Assembly (NCBI RefSeq): GCF_028209885.1
Contig: NZ_JAQLEM010000034.1
Coordinates: 1 to 23,542 of the forward strand
Direction: 5' to 3'
Length of the DNA stretch: 23,542 nucleotides
Source: Collinsella aerofaciens
GTDB lineage: Bacteria; Actinomycetota; Coriobacteriia; Coriobacteriales; Coriobacteriaceae
The notes below the pieces were generated by a model. That model ran no database searches and was not told the DNA's origin. It saw only the letters and a list, made by a program, of their open reading frames with translations. The translations under genes were made by a program, and so were the position numbers. Positions 13,741 through 23,542 of the stretch are shown here, piece after piece. How positions within the stretch are numbered: the stretch's first letter is position 1; every line of letters starts with the position of its first letter.

Positions 13741-14244
13741 ATGGACAAAACTGCGTTCTTTACCATGCCGAGCGGTCTGTACGTGGTGAGCGCTGCGGCA
13801 GATGGGCTGCGCGCCGGCTGCGTCATCAACACTGCGGTGCAAGTGACGTCCATGCCGCCGCGTATTTCGGTTGCCGTGAACAAGGACAATGTCACCTCGG
13901 GCGTCATCGCATCGGCCAAAGCGTTCGCGCTGACCGTGATCGATCAGACCGCCGACATGCTCTACATCGGTAACTTTGGGTTCCGCACCAGCAGCGATTA
14001 TGACAAGTTTGCCAAATACGAGACCCGCGAGACGGCTCTGGGCATGCCCTATGTGCCCGAGCACGCGGCGGCCCTGTTTAGCTGCCGTTTGATCGACACT
14101 GTGGATGTGGGCACGCATCTGCTGTTTATTGGCGAGGTCGAGGATGCCGAGCGCCTGAGCGACGAGACGCCGCTGACGTACGACTACTATCACAAGGTGC
14201 TAAAGGGCAAGACGCCGCCCAAAGCCTCGTCGTATCAAGGCTAG
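13741..14244 (+). CDS. Flavin reductase-like protein (FMN-binding split barrel)
   Basis: A 167-residue protein of the flavin reductase-like domain family, which binds FMN and passes electrons from NAD(P)H. Features: FFTMPSGLYVVSAAADGLRAG, INTAVQVTSMPPRISVAVNK (30-49, the FMN-site region), SAKAFALTVIDQ, GNFGFRTSSDYDKF, and HLLFIGEVEDAERLSDETPLTYDYYHKVLKGKTPPKASSYQ at the C-terminus. That ending is like the flavin reductase half of high-molecular-weight rubredoxins (Hrb), in which a rubredoxin domain follows in the same chain; here a separate rubredoxin gene follows. ATG 13741 has AGGGGAG upstream; a GTG directly before it is an alternative. The frame extends further upstream, but that part overlaps the terminator. 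Confidence 0.85.
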   Translation: MDKTAFFTMPSGLYVVSAAADGLRAGCVINTAVQVTSMPPRISVAVNKDNVTSGVIASAKAFALTVIDQTADMLYIGNFGFRTSSDYDKFAKYETRETALGMPYVPEHAAALFSCRLIDTVDVGTHLLFIGEVEDAERLSDETPLTYDYYHKVLKGKTPPKASSYQG

Positions 14245-14261
14245 AAATGTTCTAAAAATAC

Positions 14262-14289
14262 TTGCATTATACTATTGAGAATATATACT
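14262..14289 (+). promoter_or_regulatory. Promoter of the rubredoxin gene
   Basis: TTGCAT (14262-14267), a 16-bp spacer and TATACT (14284-14289) sit in a strikingly AT-rich 50-bp stretch. TATACTA also occurs at 14268-14274, giving a direct repeat with a 16-bp offset that may be a regulator site. The rubredoxin can thus be expressed apart from the flavin reductase. Confidence 0.65.
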
Positions 14290-14332
14290 AATAAGTAAGT
14301 ACACCAGCAGTCACGTTCGAGAGGAGAACATC

Positions 14333-14476
14333 ATGGCTGAGGAAAAGAAGACGTATAAGTTTGTGTGCACCGTTTGCGGTTACGAGGTTGAGGTCGACAC
14401 GCCCGAGCTGCCCGAGGATTACGTGTGCCCGGTGTGCGGCGTCGGTCCCGATCAGTTTGAGCTCGTCGAGGAGTAA
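14333..14476 (+). CDS. Rubredoxin, short form (47 residues)
   Basis: A small iron protein with one Fe bound by four Cys, an electron carrier in oxygen and peroxide detoxification in anaerobes. Visible: [12 protein letters not shown] (Cys12, Cys15) and [16 protein letters not shown] (Cys32, Cys35), with the conserved [11 protein letters not shown] block. Classical rubredoxins have about 52-54 residues; here the loop between the two Cys pairs is short by several residues, as is seen in Hrb rubredoxin domains. ATG 14333 follows GAGGAG at 14320-14325. It follows the flavin reductase by 88 bp with its own promoter and has a strong terminator after it. Likely partners are the flavin reductase and a flavodiiron protein or rubrerythrin elsewhere. 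Confidence 0.93.
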   Translation: MAEEKKTYKFVCTVCGYEVEVDTPELPEDYVCPVCGVGPDQFELVEE

Positions 14477-14515
14477 CTCGCAGGCACACGGCGAAAGCCG
14501 AACATAGCTCTGTCC

Positions 14516-14552
14516 AAGGGTCCCGGTCGAATTCTCGGCCGGGACCCTTTTG
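14516..14552 (+). terminator. Terminator after rubredoxin
   Basis: AAGGGTCCCGG (14516-14526) pairs perfectly with CCGGGACCCTT (14539-14549), with TTTT at 14548-14551. Its right edge touches the orphan half repeat that starts about 14558. Confidence 0.93.
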
Positions 14553-14557
14553 ATTTA

Positions 14558-14599
14558 TCTGACGGTTTAAAACGGTCTCACGTGTTACAGATTAAGACG
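14558..14599 (+). repeat. Orphan right half of the 59-bp hairpin repeat
   Basis: TGTTACAGATTAAGACG (14583-14599) matches the right arm of the units at 16871-17089 (consensus TGTTACAGATCGAGACA). The 25 nt before it (14558-14582) keep the loop features of those units at the same offsets: T at 3, AAA at 12-14, GG at 17-18, CG at the end. The left arm expected at 14541-14557 is absent; rubredoxin terminator sequence is there instead. Confidence 0.65.
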
Positions 14600-14627
14600 T
14601 TATATCTGGACAGCCACGCCATCCCAA

Positions 14628-15884
14628 TTACATTCCCGTTAGCAGCACGATGTCGAGAATCGTCACGATGGCACCGATCCCTACGAGCAGCGCGTTGAGC
14701 GGGCGCGAGTTGACGTATTTGCCCATGACACGGCGTGAGCTGGTGAGCCGTATGAGCACAAAGACCGTAATCGGCAACTGAAGCGACAGCAGCGCCTGAC
14801 TCCAGATGAGACCCTCAAAAGGATTTGGGACGACCAAGCACGCCGCCACTGCGCCGACGAAACAAGCCGCCACCCCGATCGAGGAATGTCGGTCGTGGAT
14901 GTCGTATTCCTCGTCGAACATGCCCGCGGTGATGGTGCCCGCCGCCATGCCCGCCGTCACACTACTCGATATGCCCGCAAACAGCAGTGCCACCGCAAAG
15001 ATGGTCGAGCTTGCCGGGCCCAGAATGGGGGAGAGCGTGTCCGCTGCGACGGCGAGGTCGTCTACGACAATGCCGTGCGCAAAGAAGGTCGTTGCGGCCA
15101 GGATGACCATGGCCGAGTTGATCGCCCAGCCCACGCCCATCGAAAAGAGCGTGTCGAAGAGCTCGTAGCGCAGACGTTCCTCGATAACCTGCTCGCCTTG
15201 GCCTTCGAAGTGCATGGATTGGATGACCTCGGAGTGCAGGAAGAGGTTGTGAGGCATAACAACCGCGCCTAGGACACTTACGATAATCGCGGCCGAGCCG
15301 GTGGGCATACTGGGTGTGATCCAGCTTGCGGCGGCCTGCGGCCAGTCGACCTTGACCAGCGTAAGCTCAGCCAAAAACGAGAGTCCTACCACGCCTACGA
15401 AGGCGATGATCCATCGCTCGGCGCGCTTGTAGGAGCTCGTCATGAGCATCGCCATCGATACTGCCGCCACGATGACGCAGACCGCGCGCACGGGCAGCCC
15501 AAAGAGCATTTGAAGGGCAATCGCGCCACCCAGGACTTCGGCCATGGCGGTGGCGATGGTCGCGAGATAGGCGCTGGCGAGCACCATGTGTCCCACGATG
15601 CGGGGGAGGTAGTGTGTCGTGGCCTCGGCAAGACAGGTGCCCGTGGCGATGCCCAGGTGCGCCGCGTTGTGCTGCAGCACAATGAGCATAATTGTGGACA
15701 GCGTGACGATCCACAGCAGCGCGTAGCCAAACTGCGAGCCCGCGGCCATATTGGAGGCCCAGTTGCCCGGGTCGATAAAGCCGACGGTCACGAGCAGCCC
15801 GGGGCCGATGTGCCGGGCGATATCCAGACCTCCGTGGCCTCCGGTGCGGTGCGAGCCAAAGTGTTGTTTGAGATGGTTGAGCAT
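14628..15884 (-). CDS. Nramp-family divalent metal transporter (MntH-like)
   Basis: A proton-coupled importer of Mn2+ or Fe2+ in the inner membrane, 418 residues with about 11 hydrophobic segments. The metal-site motifs are intact: GFIDPGNWASNMAAGS, with DPGN at 38-41 in TM1, and GAVVMPHNLFLHS, with MPHN at 210-213 in TM6. The Met of MPHN favours Mn2+ or Fe2+ over Mg2+. ATG at 15882-15884 is preferred to an in-frame start 12 codons earlier because AGGAG lies about 7 nt upstream. It follows the phosphoglycerate mutase gene by 75 bp on the same strand, with no terminator between, so the two may be co-transcribed. No MntR-type box was identified. Confidence 0.92.
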   Translation of the reverse strand: MLNHLKQHFGSHRTGGHGGLDIARHIGPGLLVTVGFIDPGNWASNMAAGSQFGYALLWIVTLSTIMLIVLQHNAAHLGIATGTCLAEATTHYLPRIVGHMVLASAYLATIATAMAEVLGGAIALQMLFGLPVRAVCVIVAAVSMAMLMTSSYKRAERWIIAFVGVVGLSFLAELTLVKVDWPQAAASWITPSMPTGSAAIIVSVLGAVVMPHNLFLHSEVIQSMHFEGQGEQVIEERLRYELFDTLFSMGVGWAINSAMVILAATTFFAHGIVVDDLAVAADTLSPILGPASSTIFAVALLFAGISSSVTAGMAAGTITAGMFDEEYDIHDRHSSIGVAACFVGAVAACLVVPNPFEGLIWSQALLSLQLPITVFVLIRLTSSRRVMGKYVNSRPLNALLVGIGAIVTILDIVLLTGM

Positions 15885-15959
15885 GGTGAGCTCCTGCGTA
15901 TGGGCGGCGTGACGTCGCATCTGGGTCGTGCGGCGCCACGCGTCGGATTTAGGTTGGGG

Positions 15960-16733
15960 CTACTTGTGCGCTTTGCCCTGATTGGCAACGGCATCGATCT
16001 TGGCGGCGATGGTTGCCGGGTCGCCGATGTAGCGCTTGTCGAGGACGTTGAAATCGGTGTCGAAGGTGTAAACGAGCGGCACGCCGGTGGGGATGTTGAC
16101 CTTGAGGATTTCCTCGGGCGTGAGGTGCTCGAACTTCATGACGAGAGAGCGCAGTGAGTTGCCGTGTGCGGCGATGAGTACGCGCTTGCCGGTGAGCATT
16201 TGGGGGCGAATCTCGTCTTCGAAATAAGGTCAGGCGCGGGCGATCGTATCCTTGAGGCACTCGGTATAGGGCAGTTGATCGGGCGCGACGTCGCGGTATT
16301 GCTCCTGGGTGTGGGGGTCGCGCTCGTCGCCCGGCTCGAGCGCCGGCGGGCAGACGTCGAAGGAGCGGCGCCAGATGAGCACCTGCTCGTCGCCGTGCTC
16401 CGCCGCGGCATCGGCCTTGTTGAGACCCTGCAGCGCGCCGTAGTGGCGCTCGTTGAGCTTCCAGGATTTGATGACGGGCAGCCACTCGCGATCCATCTGG
16501 CCGAGCACGATGTTGAGGGTGTGGATCGCGCGCTTGAGGCGCGAAGTGTAGCAGACGTCAAAGTCGAAACCGGCTTCTTTGAGGGCTCGACCGCCTGCGG
16601 CGGCTTCTTCGCGGCCCGTGTCGGTGAGCTCAACATCGGTCCAGCCGGTGAACAGGTTGAGTTTGTTCCACTCGGATTCTCCGTGACGGATAAGGACAAG
16701 TTGCATCGTCTGTTGGTCTGTCTGGCATGCCAT
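15960..16733 (-). pseudogene. gpmA: 2,3-bisphosphoglycerate-dependent phosphoglycerate mutase, interrupted by an in-frame TGA
   Basis: The enzyme interconverts 3- and 2-phosphoglycerate in glycolysis. The start at 16731-16733 has AAGGAGG 5 nt upstream. The first part (167 codons) shows [20 protein letters not shown] with the phospho-accepting His17, YTSRLKRAI, and [19 protein letters not shown] at 16230-16232 then interrupts the sequence after DTIARA. The same frame continues directly with PYFEDEIRPQMLTGKRVLIA and AHGNSLR (second catalytic His, codon 190) to TAG at 15960-15962. Total 256 sense codons plus one TGA, normal for the family. No frameshift is needed; CTG or TGG is expected at the TGA. 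This may be a true nonsense mutation, a sequencing error, or a leaky stop (TGA followed by C). Without read-through the product lacks half its active site. Confidence 0.85.
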
Positions 16734-16785
16734 GGGGGCCTCCTTGATCTGGCACGGCGCGCGTGCCGTTTGCTTGACGCCGCAA

Positions 16786-16814
16786 AGGATACCCGTTTTA
16801 GGCCAGAAAGTTAA
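16786..16814 (-). promoter_or_regulatory. Probable gpmA promoter
   Basis: On the minus strand TTAACT (16814-16809), a 17-bp spacer and TATCCT (16791-16786) give a moderate promoter about 50 bp before the gpmA start. Each hexamer matches the consensus at four of six positions. Confidence 0.4.
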
Positions 16815-16870
16815 CCGTGACTAACAAAATTGTTGTATTTGAATGGGACGGTGAAAGGGGATTGCCGAAA

Positions 16871-17089
16871 TGTCTTGATCTGTAACAACTAGGGATGGAA
16901 ATTGGACCTAGGTGTTACAGATCGAGACAGGAAGAAATGGTCCTATGGAAAATCTCGATCTGTAACAGTTAGCTGCAAAAACCGGCCCTTCGTGTTACAG
17001 ATCGAGACATTCGGAGCCGTTTCTCAAAAACGTCTCAATCTGTAACATCTAGGCGCCAAAATTGGGTCTTCCTGTTACAGATTGAGATG
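16871..17089. repeat. Tandem array of three 59-bp hairpin units with an exact 80-bp period
   Basis: Units lie at 16871-16929, 16951-17009 and 17031-17089. Each has a left arm of consensus TGTCTCGATCTGTAACA, a 25-nt loop, and the reverse complement TGTTACAGATCGAGACA. Stems are 17, 15 and 17 bp counting wobble pairs. The third unit changes GATC to AATC on the left and GATT on the right, so pairing is kept by a compensatory change. The loops share T-A-G at positions 3-5, AAA at 12-14 and GG at 17-18; unit 1 adds an inner CTAGG/CCTAG stem. The two 21-nt spacers are unrelated. Seen as single arms, there are six 17-bp sites in alternating orientation. The layout resembles bacterial interspersed mosaic elements built of REP sequences. 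Confidence 0.9.
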
Positions 17090-17234
17090 TTTGAAGCGGT
17101 GAGCTTGAAGGCCGAACTTGGGGCCCTTGCTGTCGCCCTTGAGCTCGGCGGCACCCACTCGCAGGGCGCGCGTTACGCGATTGTTTCGAAACGGGCGGGA
17201 AACACAACGGGCCGGCGATGCTCCTAGTATGCCT

Positions 17235-17246
17235 AGTCAACTGACT
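17235..17246. promoter_or_regulatory. Short palindrome before gltB, candidate operator
   Basis: AGTCA (17235-17239) and TGACT (17242-17246) are inverted with a 2-bp centre, 26 bp before the gltB start. The position would suit a regulator site, but the palindrome is short and may be chance. Confidence 0.25.
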
Positions 17247-17272
17247 GTCTAAATATCTAGGGGAGGATCGCG

Positions 17273-21967
<4,695 letters not shown>

Positions 21968-21972
21968 GTGCC

Positions 21973-23454
<1,482 letters not shown>

Positions 23455-23493
23455 AGTAGTCATTTAAGAACGTCCATTACAGTCGAAATTGTC

Positions 23494-23519
23494 AGCCCGG
23501 GACCGTCTCGGGCTACGAT
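23494..23519 (+). other. Hairpin and -10-like element after gltD
   Basis: AGCCCG (23494-23499) pairs with CGGGCT (23509-23514) around a 9-nt loop. There is no T tract, so it is a poor intrinsic terminator. TACGAT (23514-23519), with TTGTCA 19 bp upstream (23489-23494), could instead be a promoter for a gene beyond the window. The two readings cannot be separated here. Confidence 0.3.
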
Positions 23520-23542
23520 TGAGGCGCGCCCAGAACGGGCCG

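Larger units (their letters stand above)
16734..17272. other. 539-bp intergenic region between divergent gpmA and gltB
   Basis: No gene longer than about 60 codons is supported. Contents in order: gpmA ribosome binding site and probable promoter (16786-16814), AT-rich sequence, the three-hairpin array (16871-17089), about 145 bp of unassigned GC-rich sequence, the palindrome at 17235-17246, and the gltB ribosome binding site GGGGAGG (17260-17266). Confidence 0.8.

Noticed and set aside
15949..16485. A frameshift as the explanation for the broken gpmA
   Set aside because: The upstream and downstream parts are in the same frame (start positions differ by a multiple of three), and translation through the TGA continues directly with the conserved sequence, so an indel is not needed.
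16871..17089. CRISPR array
   Set aside because: Repeats are 59-bp hairpin units with short 21-nt gaps, the arms alternate in orientation, the loop is itself partly conserved, and there are no cas genes in the window.
17087..17227. 46-codon plus-strand frame starting in the last hairpin arm
   Set aside because: It has an ATG but no ribosome binding site and starts inside a repeat arm; composition is not convincing and an overlapping frame on the other strand is equally long.

Overview
The window is about 60% GC and gene-dense. It looks like chromosomal DNA of a gut anaerobe of the Coriobacteriia, most likely Collinsella or a close relative. This is an inference from overall protein character, the ftsE-ftsX and smpB content, a flavin reductase plus rubredoxin pair, and MurNAc salvage genes; no database search was possible. 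Most genes are on the + strand with clear AGGAGG-type ribosome binding sites.

Layout. (1) 1-4620: the tail of an unidentified gene, then ftsE-ftsX (cell-division ABC system; FtsE carries an unusual ~170-residue Pro/Ala-rich N-terminal extension), a terminator, and rnr (RNase R lacking the usual N-terminal helix-turn-helix). (2) 4620-6140: a possible accessory segment with a small serine recombinase preceded by an inverted repeat, and a VanZ-like membrane protein. (3) 6140-10680: a MurNAc (peptidoglycan sugar) salvage cluster: murR-type regulator, murQ etherase, murP-type PTS EIIBC and, after a terminator, mupG (DUF871). (4) 10680-12100: an ArsC/Spx-like thioredoxin-fold protein, an unrecognised minus-strand gene, and tRNA-Gln(CTG) plus tRNA-Glu(CTC) with promoter and terminator. 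(5) 12150-14560: a TPR-like protein overlapping smpB, then a flavin reductase and a very short rubredoxin that together look like a split high-molecular-weight rubredoxin. (6) 14600-16740, minus strand: a phosphoglycerate mutase gene interrupted by one in-frame TGA, then an Nramp metal transporter. (7) 16740-17272: a 539-bp intergenic region holding a precise tandem array of three hairpins. (8) 17273-23454: gltB-gltD, the two subunits of glutamate synthase.

The most unusual non-coding feature is the array at 16871-17089. Six copies of a 17-bp sequence alternate in orientation with gaps of 25, 21, 25, 21 and 25 nt, which gives an exact 80-bp period and a partly conserved 25-nt loop. An orphan right half of the same element, with the same 25-nt loop length, lies at 14558-14599. 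An unrelated 67-nt long hairpin follows smpB. The other point needing attention is the TGA inside gpmA, since both flanks are intact and in the same frame.
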